NCBI GenBank assembly: GCA_034168985.1
Contig: JAXFJE010000021.1
Span: forward strand, 186,001-250,000
Source of the DNA: JALEVB01 sp022768265
GTDB lineage: Bacteria > Bacillota_I > Bacilli_A > Erysipelotrichales > Erysipelotrichaceae
DNA length: 64,000 bases
Reading direction: 5' to 3'
Numbering within the stretch: the first letter of the stretch is position 1; every line of letters starts with the position of its first letter. The notes beneath the pieces were generated by a model. The model was not told where the DNA came from. It ran no database searches and worked only from the letters and a program-made list of their open reading frames with translations. The translations under genes were made by a program, and so were the position numbers. Of the stretch, positions 17,151 to 27,348 are shown piece by piece.

Positions 17151-18509
17151 ATTAAGCATCTTATCTCTTTTTACTAACTGACGTTTCAACCATCCACCAT
17201 GGTAATAATAGCCAATATAGATAATGGAGGTTGATATCCATGAAATCGGATATACCAATAAGACATCGGCAACGCTTTGATGCGTAAACATCAATAACCA
17301 CACGATCCTTACGCCCACCACGCCTAAGCTAGTAATGATGGTAGGAATGATCGTATCCCCGGTTGCCCGCACTGCCCCTGAATAGATTTCGATGCAGATA
17401 AAGGCAATATAATAAGGTACCAATTGACGTAAGATATCCATGCCTATTCGAATCACTTCTTGATCTTTGGTGAACAATTCAAAGATGAAATTACCACCCA
17501 GCAATAGGATGCTAGTAATGATCAAGGTAGCTACTAGCGCTAGCCCCATCGTTGCATGTACTCCTTTTTTGATCCTATCGAGCTTATTAGCGCCAAAGTT
17601 TTGCCCAACAAAGGTCATGATCGCTACGCCAAAAGCTGAGATCGTCATCCAATAGATCACATCGATCTTCCCATAGGCCGTATAGGCTGCCACCGTGATC
17701 GCCCCAAAGCCATTGATGCTAGTTTGGATCAAGATATTAGATAAGGAATAAAATACAGAGTTTACCCCTGTAGGTACCCCGATATAAATGATGTTTTTGA
17801 TGATTTCATTATCGATAAATAACTTTTTCATGTTCAAGCTATAAGCATCATAACGACTGCTTAAAGCATATATGACCAAAACAGCACTGATAAACTGTGA
17901 AATGATGGTTGCTAAGGCCGCCCCTAACACCTGCATATTAAAAAATACGACAAACACGACATCTAACATGATATTGACCAAACAAGCAACGATCAAAAAA
18001 TACAAAGGTCGTTTGGAATCACCCATGGAACGAATAATTCCTGAGCCCATATTATAGATCAATGAAGGAATCGTACCTAAAAAATAAACATTTAGATAGG
18101 TTTGTGAAAAAGCCATCAGTTCTTGTGGCGTATTCATCATTTCTAACATCTGCTTACTAAATACGATACCTACGATCATCAAGATGATGCCCCCAACGAT
18201 CGATATGACCATGCTGGTTTGAATGGTCTTATATACTTTTTCCCCATCATGAGCGCCATAAAACTGTGATATCAAAACAGCTGAACCTGTTGATATTCCT
18301 ACAAATAAGCCAATCAACAAGTTGATGATCTGCGCACTTGAACCCCCTACGGCTCCTAAGGCCAAGGTGCCAACATAATTGCCCACGATCAACGCATCAG
18401 CGGTATTATATAACTGCTGAAAAAAAGTTCCTAATAAGATTGGAAAGAAAAACATCAAGATCTGCTTGACGATAGGTCCATTTGTTATATCATATTTACC
18501 TGAACTCAT
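17133..18509 (-). CDS. MATE family efflux transporter
   Basis: A full-length 458-residue MATE protein with twelve predicted helices; N-terminal ITNGPIVKQILMFFFPILLG and the internal repeat halves NIMLDVVFVVFFNMQVLGAALAT and the later GVPTGVNSVFY are typical. It belongs to the DinF/NorM-like export group; substrate unknown. Unlike the exporter at the left edge it has no adjacent regulator. Starts at ATG 18509 after AGGGG; divergent from the yhhN-like gene. Confidence 0.92.
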   Translation of the reverse strand: MSSGKYDITNGPIVKQILMFFFPILLGTFFQQLYNTADALIVGNYVGTLALGAVGGSSAQIINLLIGLFVGISTGSAVLISQFYGAHDGEKVYKTIQTSMVISIVGGIILMIVGIVFSKQMLEMMNTPQELMAFSQTYLNVYFLGTIPSLIYNMGSGIIRSMGDSKRPLYFLIVACLVNIMLDVVFVVFFNMQVLGAALATIISQFISAVLVIYALSSRYDAYSLNMKKLFIDNEIIKNIIYIGVPTGVNSVFYSLSNILIQTSINGFGAITVAAYTAYGKIDVIYWMTISAFGVAIMTFVGQNFGANKLDRIKKGVHATMGLALVATLIITSILLLGGNFIFELFTKDQEVIRIGMDILRQLVPYYIAFICIEIYSGAVRATGDTIIPTIITSLGVVGVRIVWLLMFTHQSVADVLLVYPISWISTSIIYIGYYYHGGWLKRQLVKRDKMLNKSDMA

Positions 18510-18634
18510 ACGCTACCCCTTTTCAAATACAGACAATATGATAACACTAAAAAATGACTAAAAAAAGAGTAATTTTTATCTTGTTACCTACCATTATCCC
18601 TTATACAATATTTATATAGAACGAGGTATCTTAC

Positions 18635-19279
18635 ATGATCATTTCCATCTTTTATTGGCTTAGTTTTTTAGCCTTAATCTATGTAACTTCTTCGCGCACA
18701 TTACAAAAATATCGAATCTTTTGCAAGGCTTTGACCAGTAGTTTGTTTATCGCTGTCTATCTTATCTTAAACAAACAATTAGATATGGTGATGCTTGGAG
18801 CTTTGATTGCGTGTTTTATAGGGGACATCTTATTAGGATATAAGAAAAACGGTCATACCCAGTATCTAGTATATGGTGCTAGCGCCTTTTTAATAGCTCA
18901 TCTTTTATATATCTATGTGATGTCGCAATTTGCTTCTTTGCAGCTAAGTGATACTTTATTATCGATCTTCGCTTTGATCATCTTAAAGCTGATCACCTAT
19001 AAGTTAGATATCCACTTTGGGTCAAAACGTTATATCATTTGGTTATATACCTTCATCGTCGTCATGATGGGCAACAAGGCCTTTGATATCGCTTTGACTC
19101 AACCGTCCCTATTTGGACATATGTTAGGAGCTGGTGGCATCTTATTTGTACTTTCAGATTTTATCTTATTATTTTTATATTTTAAATTTAAAAATAATTT
19201 ACAATTGCAGCTAACCAACTCTTTCATCTATTATCTAGCGCAATATTTGTTGGCTCTAGCTTTCTATTTCATCGCTTAG
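18635..19279 (+). CDS. YhhN family membrane protein (lysoplasmalogenase-like)
   Basis: A 214-residue protein with about eight helices and the YhhN/TMEM86 signature GALIACFIGDILLGY (about 55-69) and GAGGILFVLSDFILLF (about 168-183), each carrying a membrane-embedded Asp. Family members hydrolyse the vinyl ether bond of lysoplasmalogens; plasmalogens are common in anaerobes, which fits. It precedes vanW by 8 bp and is probably co-transcribed with it. Confidence 0.85.
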   Translation: MIISIFYWLSFLALIYVTSSRTLQKYRIFCKALTSSLFIAVYLILNKQLDMVMLGALIACFIGDILLGYKKNGHTQYLVYGASAFLIAHLLYIYVMSQFASLQLSDTLLSIFALIILKLITYKLDIHFGSKRYIIWLYTFIVVMMGNKAFDIALTQPSLFGHMLGAGGILFVLSDFILLFLYFKFKNNLQLQLTNSFIYYLAQYLLALAFYFIA

Positions 19280-19287
19280 GAGGTTTA

Positions 19288-20112
19288 ATGATGAAACGCA
19301 AATTATTTTGTGAGATTTCTCCCTTGACCTATAAGATATCAACATATAAAGAAATAACCATTCGCCATATTCAAGACTGGTTAAAAAAAGAGCGTTTTGC
19401 CCAAGATAAAGCTGCTGAGCCTTTACCCGTATGCGTCTATACCCATAATTCTTTGATCAGACGTAAATTAGGTAATGTCAATTTACAGCTTCAAGAAAAT
19501 AAAGCGATCAATCTAAGCATTGCTGCTCCTAAAGTAACCAATATTCTGATCAAACCGCAAGAAACTTTTTCTTTTTGGCATCTAGTAGGTTCTTTAGATC
19601 CTAAAAAAGGTTATAAAGAAGGTTTAACGATCGCTAATGATAGTACTTCGCAAGGTATTGGGGGAGGTATGTGTCAATTTACCAATTTGATCCATTGGAT
19701 GGTCTTACATTCACCTTTGATCATCACTGAGCATCACCACCACGATAATCTTGATCTATTCCCTGACTATGGAAGACAGGTTCCTTTTGGTACAGGTACT
19801 AGCATCGTCTATAATTATTTAGATTATCGCTTTAAAAATCCCACACCTTATACTTTTCAATTGATCGTCTATACTAATGAAAAGTATCTATGTGGGGAAT
19901 TACGCTGTGATCATATCCTTCCTAACTCTTATCATATCAAAAGCGAAGATGAGTATTTCAGCCTTGAAGAGGGCATCGTCTATCGCAATAACAAGGTATA
20001 TCGGCGAATCGTGGATAAAGTAACTGGCAAGACCATTAAAAAGGAACTTATCAAAGCCAACCATGCACGGGTCTTATATGATACCAGTTCGCTAGATATT
20101 AAACGTAAATAA
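19288..20112 (+). CDS. VanW family protein
   Basis: A 274-residue protein with the VanW domain at about 50-215: NLQLQENKAINLSIAAPKV, PQETFSFWHLVG, GGGMCQFTNLIHWMVL and the His-rich TEHHHHDNLDLFPDYGR. VanW occurs in some vanB glycopeptide-resistance clusters but is widespread on chromosomes and its function is not known. No vanHBX ligase genes are near, so this is not evidence of resistance. AGGAGG lies before two consecutive ATG codons; the second (19291) may be the real start. Confidence 0.88.
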   Translation: MMKRKLFCEISPLTYKISTYKEITIRHIQDWLKKERFAQDKAAEPLPVCVYTHNSLIRRKLGNVNLQLQENKAINLSIAAPKVTNILIKPQETFSFWHLVGSLDPKKGYKEGLTIANDSTSQGIGGGMCQFTNLIHWMVLHSPLIITEHHHHDNLDLFPDYGRQVPFGTGTSIVYNYLDYRFKNPTPYTFQLIVYTNEKYLCGELRCDHILPNSYHIKSEDEYFSLEEGIVYRNNKVYRRIVDKVTGKTIKKELIKANHARVLYDTSSLDIKRK

Positions 20113-20120
20113 CAAATTAA

Positions 20121-20156
20121 AATCAGCATACCTAAAAAAGGTCATGCTGATTTTTT
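20121..20156. terminator. Intrinsic terminator between vanW-like and mnmM
   Basis: Nine-bp stem (20121-20129 with 20144-20152) plus T run; inner ACCT/AGGT pairs extend the structure. It serves vanW and overlaps the mnmM end. Confidence 0.85.
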
Positions 20157-20688
20157 AACGTAAACGTTCGATATTGATCAAGTATGGCGAATTATCACAG
20201 TTTAATTGCATGTTTTTAGCAATATAGTAATCATGATGCGCTAAGATTGCCAAATAGGTTTCAATCATTAATGCCTCTTGACGACCTATATCATGGGGAT
20301 ACATCACTAAGACCATCCGTCCCTTCTTTTTCAACAATTTCAAAGCTTGTTGAACCGCATCTAAGCTAGTAGATGCTTGAGTCGTGATATTTTCATCGCC
20401 ACCAGGACAAAAACCAAAGTTAAAGATGATGGCATCAACTTCTTCCTTGACATATGTAGCTAGCTTTTGATGACCATCAAGGATCCCTTGAAAATGATCA
20501 TCAGCGATCTTGGCCATAGTATCATTAAATATTGCTTGCTGGATCTCAAAACCATATACTTTTTTGACCTTATGTGCTAGAAAAAACAAGCTATCCTTGC
20601 CATGTCCTAGCGTGGCATCGATACAAATAGCTCCTCGATGTAATACTGGTAATAAAAAAGCATGTGATTGTTCAACGATCGACATCAT
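20155..20688 (-). CDS. mnmM: tRNA (mnm(5)s(2)U34)-methyltransferase, YtqB/MnmM family
   Basis: A 177-residue Rossmann methyltransferase with the SAM motif IDATLGHGKDSLFF (about 24-37) and the family-specific FNFGFCPGGDENITT (about 90-104), the YtqB hallmark. In Gram-positive bacteria this family performs the last methylation of wobble uridine to mnm5s2U34, replacing the methyl domain of enterobacterial MnmC. AGGAG precedes the start. Shorter in its N-terminus than some homologues but all motifs are present. Confidence 0.82.
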   Translation of the reverse strand: MMSIVEQSHAFLLPVLHRGAICIDATLGHGKDSLFFLAHKVKKVYGFEIQQAIFNDTMAKIADDHFQGILDGHQKLATYVKEEVDAIIFNFGFCPGGDENITTQASTSLDAVQQALKLLKKKGRMVLVMYPHDIGRQEALMIETYLAILAHHDYYIAKNMQLNCDNSPYLINIERLR

Positions 20689-20698
20689 ATTAATCTCC

Positions 20699-20726
20699 TA
20701 AAAAAGAAAGCATCTTCATGCTTTCT
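20699..20726 (-). terminator. Intrinsic terminator of the tldD-tldE operon
   Basis: Nine-bp perfect stem (20718-20726 with 20705-20713), 4-nt loop, followed on the minus strand by a run of T. It begins at the tldE stop codon. Confidence 0.88.
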
Positions 20727-22005
20727 AGTTTACGCTCATCTTGCTGATCAAGCAAGCTTTTGGTCCTTTATATCCTTTGATATTGCAAACTTCTTCACTG
20801 AATTGCAAATGAGCTTTTAATTGATGAATATTGCCCCCGATGGTCAAGCCAGTAACTGGATGATAATTTTTACCATCAAAGTATTTTGCAAGCCTTACCT
20901 CACCCCCAAAATTACCGCTAAAGATATCAAATTGGAAGCTAGAAAAAGCAAGGCAAGCCAAATGAGGAACGCTTTGCAAGCTAGCTAAGGCATGTGATCC
21001 TGGCGCAACTTCGATATTTGGCAAGATACCTGTAGGTTGTTTGATTCCTAAATAATATGCATATTGATTTGAACCATGGTTTTGTAAGATCTTATTATCA
21101 CTAACGATCTTTTGCGGTTGTAAGATGATGCCATCAACATCGACCATGCGATTGCTGATGGAACCTTCTACATAAGGAACCAAACTGATATCTGGCATAT
21201 CATCACCATCGCCATAGAATTTATCAGCGATCTTCATTAGATCCATCTTATTATAAACCGTGGAATAAGATAGATTATCCAACAAATTACTATAGATCTC
21301 CTTGATTTCTTTAGCTTGCAACAAGATTGGCAATTCATTAGGCCCTTGATATTTTTGCGCTTGATTTCTTAGGTTGGCTTGCGCTAAGAATTCATGGGCA
21401 TCTGCGGTGATCTTATCAAAATCTAGATTATCATAATCAAGATATTCATAAAGTTCAATTTCTTCTTTTTCATTTTTAAAGGTTGGTATAACTTCGATAC
21501 CGATGGAATTAGTGAAATAAGTATAATCAACACCGTTAGAATTAACGATCCTTACTTGATTTTCTTTTACGAACACTTCCATGCTAGAGATCCAGCCATC
21601 TGCAAAGGTATTAGCTTTAAATACTGCTTGAGCAATCTTAAAGACCAGATCGCTATCAAAGTGTTTTACGATATTGGAATTATTAGCAAATTCTTGTTTA
21701 TCGCCCTGTGGTAGCGGATAATAGGTATTCAAGCTAAATTTGCTTTGATAGATCGCTTCTTCGATCTTTGCATCGATCTGTTTATCATCATAGCTTTCAT
21801 GGATGGTAAAACTAGCTTGTCCCCGCTTATCATCTTGATCAACATAGATGGTTACCATGCATGTAGCATTTAAGCTTGTGCTTCTAACGGTTTCCACCTT
21901 ATCCAAGATATAAAAGACTTCATGAGTGGTCGTATCGGTCTTAACGATGCGATAATCACTGATCATTGGACACTTGGCCAATTTATTGATAATATTTTCG
22001 ATCAT
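20725..22005 (-). CDS. TldE/PmbA family metalloprotease subunit
   Basis: A 426-residue TldD/PmbA-family protein. It lacks the HExxxH motif, as expected for TldE, and contains the family C-terminal region (GLTIGGNIHQLKAHLQFSEE). With TldD it forms a zinc protease that trims peptides, including leader peptides of modified natural products. The start is the ATG at 22005, overlapping the tldD stop (ATGA); a longer reading lies within tldD. Paired genes of this family are common in gut Bacillota without an obvious precursor nearby, and I see none here. Confidence 0.88.
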   Translation of the reverse strand: MIENIINKLAKCPMISDYRIVKTDTTTHEVFYILDKVETVRSTSLNATCMVTIYVDQDDKRGQASFTIHESYDDKQIDAKIEEAIYQSKFSLNTYYPLPQGDKQEFANNSNIVKHFDSDLVFKIAQAVFKANTFADGWISSMEVFVKENQVRIVNSNGVDYTYFTNSIGIEVIPTFKNEKEEIELYEYLDYDNLDFDKITADAHEFLAQANLRNQAQKYQGPNELPILLQAKEIKEIYSNLLDNLSYSTVYNKMDLMKIADKFYGDGDDMPDISLVPYVEGSISNRMVDVDGIILQPQKIVSDNKILQNHGSNQYAYYLGIKQPTGILPNIEVAPGSHALASLQSVPHLACLAFSSFQFDIFSGNFGGEVRLAKYFDGKNYHPVTGLTIGGNIHQLKAHLQFSEEVCNIKGYKGPKACLISKMSVN

Positions 22006-23396
22006 CCTAACTTCACTCTCGCTTTCATATAAGGACCGCCATCGCTGACCCTTACCCATTCTTTATGGCCTTTGCCACACATTCCTGCACCTGATAATTC
22101 AAAATCATCCGAGATCATGGAAATAGATTTCAATAGTTCTGGTACATAACCGCTGATGATAACTGGCGCAATCACCTCACCTGTCAATTCACCATCTTTG
22201 ATCTCTAAGCCATAGCTAGCCGTACATTGGATGCCCCAGTTTTTAGGATCTTCCATACCATTATTGGTATCGTACAAGATATAACCATGATCGATCGACT
22301 TGATCATATCCGCTAATTTATCCTGACCTGGACTAAAGAAAGTATTGGTCATCCGGGTATAAGCTTTATGAGAAAAAGATTCCCGACGACCATTGCCCGT
22401 AGGTTTGCTTTTCAATACCGAAGCCGATAAAGCATCGGAGATCCCACTTACCAAGATACCTTTGTCAATGATCAAGGTATCACTAGCTAAGACCCCATCA
22501 TCATCAAAGAAATAACTAGCTACGTTAAGTGCACTAGCTGCTCCATCATGCATGCTGACGATCTTGCTAGCTACTTGTTTTCCCACATAATCTTTCGCCA
22601 AGGCGCGATTTTTCACGAACATATCCATCTCGACGCCATGCCCAAAAGCTTCATGGGCAATAAGTCCTGAAATGCTTGGACTAGTAATGACATCATAAAC
22701 CCCAGGCACCACGCTTTTAGCTTTCAGTAACATCTTAGCAACGCTAGCTGTTTCCTCGACTAGTTCATCATATTTAGCAAATAATTCGCTTGGCTTGATG
22801 CCATCAAGACCACGATAAGCATTTTGCATGTTATTATCATCGCGGGCGATCGCTACTGCTACCAAATTATAATAAGCATAATGCTGGGTAAGTTCACGAT
22901 TTTTAGAAATAAAGCATTTAGATACTTCGTATTTGCTAAAACCTGCAATGGCATTGACGATCTTATCACAAGCCATCATCTTATCTTTAGCGGCTGTTAG
23001 CTTTTCCATGATCTCTAGATCACTATAAGCCACATCATCAGCAATCCGTTCAAAATCTTTCACCAATGGCTCATCAGCTAAGATCTGCGTATCACTAGGT
23101 TGATATGCATAAGTGATCATATTGCTTTGTTGGATCTGATCCACTAATTGAGCAAAATTTTCTTCGCTTAAATGATCAAAAGAAAACTCCCGATATAATT
23201 TATCTTTATACATCTTGATTACAAAGCCTCTTTCGATGCCGCTTTCATTTACTTGTTTTTGCAAAGCATTGACACGATAGCTTTTACCTTTGATATCACT
23301 GCCTAAACATGACACATAATCATATTCATCGCTAAAGGTTGCAACCAAACGTTTCATCAATGCTTGCTTAGCTTTTAGATATTGTGAATACATCAT
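22002..23396 (-). CDS. tldD: TldD family zinc metalloprotease
   Basis: A 464-residue TldD protein with the zinc site HEAFGH in LIAHEAFGHGVEMDMF (about 243-258), followed by the family's C-terminal GLEIKDGELTGEVIAPVI segment. It is the catalytic partner of TldE, with which it is translationally coupled. GGAGGTG precedes two ATG codons at 23396 and 23393; the first was taken. The gene follows nrdB by 49 bp on the same strand, possibly as part of one long transcript. Confidence 0.92.
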   Translation of the reverse strand: MMYSQYLKAKQALMKRLVATFSDEYDYVSCLGSDIKGKSYRVNALQKQVNESGIERGFVIKMYKDKLYREFSFDHLSEENFAQLVDQIQQSNMITYAYQPSDTQILADEPLVKDFERIADDVAYSDLEIMEKLTAAKDKMMACDKIVNAIAGFSKYEVSKCFISKNRELTQHYAYYNLVAVAIARDDNNMQNAYRGLDGIKPSELFAKYDELVEETASVAKMLLKAKSVVPGVYDVITSPSISGLIAHEAFGHGVEMDMFVKNRALAKDYVGKQVASKIVSMHDGAASALNVASYFFDDDGVLASDTLIIDKGILVSGISDALSASVLKSKPTGNGRRESFSHKAYTRMTNTFFSPGQDKLADMIKSIDHGYILYDTNNGMEDPKNWGIQCTASYGLEIKDGELTGEVIAPVIISGYVPELLKSISMISDDFELSGAGMCGKGHKEWVRVSDGGPYMKARVKLG

Positions 23397-23445
23397 AAAC
23401 ACCTCCATTGGTCTTATTTTATTACTTTATCCACGCTAGGTCAAA

Positions 23446-24489
23446 TCATAGATCATCAACGATGGCGCTGCTTTTCGCATATGCGCTTGATCTAGCTTCA
23501 AAGAAATCCGTTTTTACCATATTGGCATCAGCATATTGCCCTACCCACTTCATACTTTCAGGTTCTTGTGGGTCATTTGGATATAATGGACCAAAGCCTA
23601 ATTGTTTAAAGCGTAAATTACCTAAATATCGAATATAATCGTTGATCATTTGCCCATTCAAACCAACGATATTTTCCCCAATGACATATTGGCCCCAAGC
23701 AATTTCTTGTTCAACACCTGTTAAAAATAGCTCTTTATATGCTTCGATCTTTTCTGGGGTAAATAATGATGGTTCTTCTTTTTGTAATTCTAAGATGATA
23801 TTTCTAAACAACCATAAATGCGTATTTTCATCACGATTGATATAACGAATCTCACTAGCACTACCGCTCATTTTTCCATTCCGTGCCAAATTATAGAAAA
23901 AAGCAAAACCTGAGTAAAAATAAATGCCTTCTAAAATATAGTTAGCCATCAAGACCTTGGTTAAAGTATAAGCATCTTGGGAATTAACAAAGGCATTGTA
24001 ACGATCACCAATGAATTGGTTCCGCTTTAATAAATGTTCATCTTCCTTCCACTGATACAAGATCTCCATCCGTTTTTCGCTCGAACAGATCGTATCTAAC
24101 ATATAAGAATATGATTGTGAATGGACACATTCTTGGTATGTTTGGATATGCAAACATAAATTAACCTCATTGGCGGTAATATATTCACCGATATAAGGCA
24201 GATTAGCACTTTGGATGCTGTCTAAAAAAACTAAGAAAGATAAGATCTTATCATAAGCTTTTTTCTCCGCAGCACTTAAACGCGGATAATCTTTAACGTC
24301 TTGGCTCAAATTGATTTCTTCTGGGATCCAAAAGTTATTCATGGCTTGACGATACCAATCACTTGCCCAGCCATATTTCATATTATTAAAATCATTTAGA
24401 TTCGTGGTATTACCATTGATCATGCGTCTTAAACGTACGTCAATGTCCCCTTCGGGATTAAATAATGCTTTCTTGTGTAATTGTTCCAT
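23446..24489 (-). CDS. nrdB: Ribonucleoside-diphosphate reductase beta subunit (class Ia)
   Basis: A 347-residue ferritin-like subunit. Metal ligands and radical site are visible: Asp in FLVFLDSIQ, Glu/His in QECVHSQSYSYML with the radical Tyr four residues past the His, Glu in ANYILEGIYF, and Glu/His in RDENTHLW. It holds the dimetal-tyrosyl radical needed for dNTP synthesis. It follows nrdA by 13 bp. This class needs oxygen to form the radical, so the organism probably tolerates traces of oxygen or has another reductase elsewhere. Confidence 0.93.
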   Translation of the reverse strand: MEQLHKKALFNPEGDIDVRLRRMINGNTTNLNDFNNMKYGWASDWYRQAMNNFWIPEEINLSQDVKDYPRLSAAEKKAYDKILSFLVFLDSIQSANLPYIGEYITANEVNLCLHIQTYQECVHSQSYSYMLDTICSSEKRMEILYQWKEDEHLLKRNQFIGDRYNAFVNSQDAYTLTKVLMANYILEGIYFYSGFAFFYNLARNGKMSGSASEIRYINRDENTHLWLFRNIILELQKEEPSLFTPEKIEAYKELFLTGVEQEIAWGQYVIGENIVGLNGQMINDYIRYLGNLRFKQLGFGPLYPNDPQEPESMKWVGQYADANMVKTDFFEARSSAYAKSSAIVDDL

Positions 24490-24502
24490 GTTACCTCCTT
24501 AA

Positions 24503-27025
24503 CTATGCACTACAGCTTTCACATTCTTCAACTTCTAAAGAACGGCTACGCACATAGTATAATGTCTTAACTTCACACTTATTGGCCAAAATATAAAAGT
24601 TTAATAACTGACGCATCGTATGTTCATTAGTAATATATAAATTCATGCTTTGCGCTTGATCGATATGCCGTGAGCGAATTCCCGCAGCTTTGATCGAGTA
24701 ATTTTGATCGATATGATGAGCTTGTTTGTAGTACCAATATGTTTCTTTATTTAAGGATGGTGCTACCCTAGCAAGCATGCTGCCTTTTTTCTCTTCCAAG
24801 AAAAATTTATTCATGATCGGGTCGATGCCCGCTGTGGTATTCGCGATGATGCTAGTTGAACCTGTAGGTGCAATGGCCATAAGATAAGCATTACGCATAC
24901 CCCCTTGTGCCACCTTGGCTTGCAGTTTTTGCCATTTTTCATCGGTATAGTTACGCAAGCTAAAATATGCGCCACTTTCCCAATCACTGCCTTTAAACAA
25001 AGCGTAGCTACCTTTTTCTTGGGCTAATTGATTAGATGCTTTGATAGCTTCATAATTGATAAATTCAAATAATTCATCGACAAAATCAAGATGTTGCTCA
25101 GATTCCCAAGGAATTTGTTTTTTAGCTAATAAATGATGATAGCCCGAAACGCCTAAGCCAATGGAGCGATATTTTTGATTGGTAATCTTGGCATAAGGTA
25201 GAGGATAATAATTAAGATCAATGACATTATCCAAAGCTCTGATGACATGATGAATGATCTTGGCAAAATGCTCTCGATCATCAACATTGATATTTCCTAG
25301 TGATAAACTAGCTAAATTACACACCACAAAATCCTTGGCGATATTTTGTTCCACGACGATGCTTTCACCATCAACTTCGATAATTTCTTGCGAAAGGTGT
25401 TGGATAGCTTGCATATTTTGCGCAATTTCCGTACATAAGTTAGAACAATAGATCATGCCAGCATGTTTATTAGGATTATATTTATTAACGATATCACGAT
25501 TGAAAACAAATGGTGTACCTGTTTCTACGGCAGATTTGATGATCATTCTTACTAGATCTTTTAAAAGCACTTCTTTTTTCGATAAGCGTGGTTCATTGAT
25601 ACAAGCTTGATATCTTTTTTCCCATTCTTGACCATAACTATCTTCTAAGGCAAAGCCCATGATCTTATTTACTTCATGAGGATCGAACAGATACCATGAT
25701 TGATCTAAGCTTTCTTCGCATAGTCGCCAGAAATAATCGGGATAACATACTCCAGGAAAGATATCGTGTGCTTTTAAACGCTCATCACCATTATTGGTCT
25801 TAAGATTTAAAAAGTCCAAGATATCTTTATGCCAAATATCTAGATAAACGGCAACCGCACCATTTCTGACCCCTAATTGATCAACCGCTACCGCTGTATC
25901 ATTGATGATCTTGATCCATCTAATGACCCCACCAGCCGCATTATCAAAACCTCTGATCGAACTGCCCAAAGCCCTTACTTTACCTAGGTACATTCCCATA
26001 CCACCGCCAAATTTCGATACTTGCGAAAAATTGGTAATGCTGCGGAAAATACCATCTAAGCTGTCATCGATGGTATCAACAAAACATGAGCTTAATTGAT
26101 AATAAGGTTTACGGGCATTGCTTAAGGTAGGCGTTGCCATTGTTACTTCCAGCTTTGATAACATATCATAAAACGATCTAACCCAAAACATTCGTTCATG
26201 TTTTTCTTTCATCGCTAGATGCAAAGCAATTCCTAAAAACATTTCCTGAATGGTTTCTAAAGGTTGATGCTGATGATCGCAGATGACATAACGTTTAAAC
26301 AACAATTCCATCCCGCTATAATTTAGCAGCTTGTCACGATCTTCATCGATGAATGACGCAGCTTCCCGCAATTGGTCCATGGTGTAGTTTTCTAAGATGT
26401 AGCTGCCATACAAGCCTTTAGAGCTCAACAATTGAACCTTGCTTGCAAAATCCTGGATGCCATATTGCAGCATTTGCGAAGTCACCGCCTTTTTATGTTG
26501 ATGATTTAACAGATATGCCCCGATCATCTCATATTTAGGAGTATCGATCGTAATGCTTTCAATGGCTGCTTTGATCAAAGTATCCATCTTTTCTTGGCTA
26601 TCTTGCTCTTTTTTCACCAATTGTTGATATTTACGATATAAATGATCTAGCGCATATCCTTCTTCCTTAAAATCTGTTTCGATCATATTTAAGGTCTTTT
26701 GTAAGCTAGGATCTTTTAGATCACTACATAATTGTTGCTTGATCGAACGCTTTAAAAAACGTTCATGACGATATAAGATATACGCTTTAGCTTGTACGTA
26801 GTATCCCATCTGCATCAAACTTTTTTCAACGATATCTTGAATAGCCTCTACGCTCATACATTCTTCACTTTGTAATTGCTTATCAACATAAGTAACGATA
26901 TCATCAATGACATCTTCCTTGACCTGTTTCATCGTGCTTTGAAACACTTTGGTTATTGCATTCTTGATTTTATTTATGTCATAGCTTTGATTAGAGCCAT
27001 CTCTTTTTTCCACGATCTTTACCAT
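24503..27025 (-). CDS. nrdA: Ribonucleoside-diphosphate reductase alpha subunit (class Ia)
   Basis: An 840-residue catalytic subunit: N-terminal ATP cone (about 3-95, VEKRDGSNQSYDINKI), the active-site Cys in SSCFVDTIDDS, the radical-site Cys in SNLCTEIA, the GAT-like loop MAIAPTGSTS and the C-terminal CESC pair that re-reduces the active site. The ATP cone gives overall dATP control. No NrdR box could be recognised upstream. It heads the nrdA-nrdB unit. Confidence 0.95.
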   Translation of the reverse strand: MVKIVEKRDGSNQSYDINKIKNAITKVFQSTMKQVKEDVIDDIVTYVDKQLQSEECMSVEAIQDIVEKSLMQMGYYVQAKAYILYRHERFLKRSIKQQLCSDLKDPSLQKTLNMIETDFKEEGYALDHLYRKYQQLVKKEQDSQEKMDTLIKAAIESITIDTPKYEMIGAYLLNHQHKKAVTSQMLQYGIQDFASKVQLLSSKGLYGSYILENYTMDQLREAASFIDEDRDKLLNYSGMELLFKRYVICDHQHQPLETIQEMFLGIALHLAMKEKHERMFWVRSFYDMLSKLEVTMATPTLSNARKPYYQLSSCFVDTIDDSLDGIFRSITNFSQVSKFGGGMGMYLGKVRALGSSIRGFDNAAGGVIRWIKIINDTAVAVDQLGVRNGAVAVYLDIWHKDILDFLNLKTNNGDERLKAHDIFPGVCYPDYFWRLCEESLDQSWYLFDPHEVNKIMGFALEDSYGQEWEKRYQACINEPRLSKKEVLLKDLVRMIIKSAVETGTPFVFNRDIVNKYNPNKHAGMIYCSNLCTEIAQNMQAIQHLSQEIIEVDGESIVVEQNIAKDFVVCNLASLSLGNINVDDREHFAKIIHHVIRALDNVIDLNYYPLPYAKITNQKYRSIGLGVSGYHHLLAKKQIPWESEQHLDFVDELFEFINYEAIKASNQLAQEKGSYALFKGSDWESGAYFSLRNYTDEKWQKLQAKVAQGGMRNAYLMAIAPTGSTSIIANTTAGIDPIMNKFFLEEKKGSMLARVAPSLNKETYWYYKQAHHIDQNYSIKAAGIRSRHIDQAQSMNLYITNEHTMRQLLNFYILANKCEVKTLYYVRSRSLEVEECESCSA

Positions 27026-27105
27026 CTTAGATCCTCCCTGTTGGATTATTGTAGCTTAGACTAACTCATAGTGCAAAAGATATGCTTATAATTTTATCTT
27101 TACTT

Positions 27106-27131
27106 TTTAAGTATTTAAGAATATACTTAAA
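27106..27131. promoter_or_regulatory. Dyad upstream of the ferredoxin operon, probable ArsR operator
   Basis: TTTAAGTAT (27106-27114) and ATACTTAAA (27123-27131) are perfect inverted arms with an 8-nt spacer, 20 bp before the ferredoxin start. ArsR-type regulators bind dyads of this form, and the last gene of the operon encodes one. Confidence 0.65.
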
Positions 27132-27150
27132 TAGCTATTAAGGAGGATTT

Positions 27151-27348
27151 ATGGTTAGATATATTGCCAAGATTGGTAAAAATTGTGTAGCTTGTGGTGC
27201 CTGTATGAATATCTGTCCGCGCCAAGCTATCACGATCATCGATGGTATCAAGGCCAAAGTTGATCAAGAAAAGTGCGTAGGTTGCGGACTATGCGTTAAC
27301 ACCTGTCCAGCTGCCATCATTTCAAAAGTAGCGAGGGAACAAGGATGA
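27151..27348 (+). CDS. 2[4Fe-4S] ferredoxin
   Basis: A 65-residue bacterial-type ferredoxin with two cluster motifs, CVACGACMNICP and CVGCGLCVNTCP. AAGGAGG precedes the ATG. It overlaps the next gene by 4 bp and so probably delivers electrons to that membrane protein. Confidence 0.93.
   Translation: MVRYIAKIGKNCVACGACMNICPRQAITIIDGIKAKVDQEKCVGCGLCVNTCPAAIISKVAREQG

Noticed and set aside
19288..20112. VanW as part of a vancomycin-resistance cluster near a Tn1549-like element
   Set aside because: The gene lies in the low-GC chromosome, 19 kb from the element, without vanR/S/H/B/X partners.
27026..27105. NrdR box upstream of nrdA
   Set aside because: No sequence close to the NrdR consensus was found.
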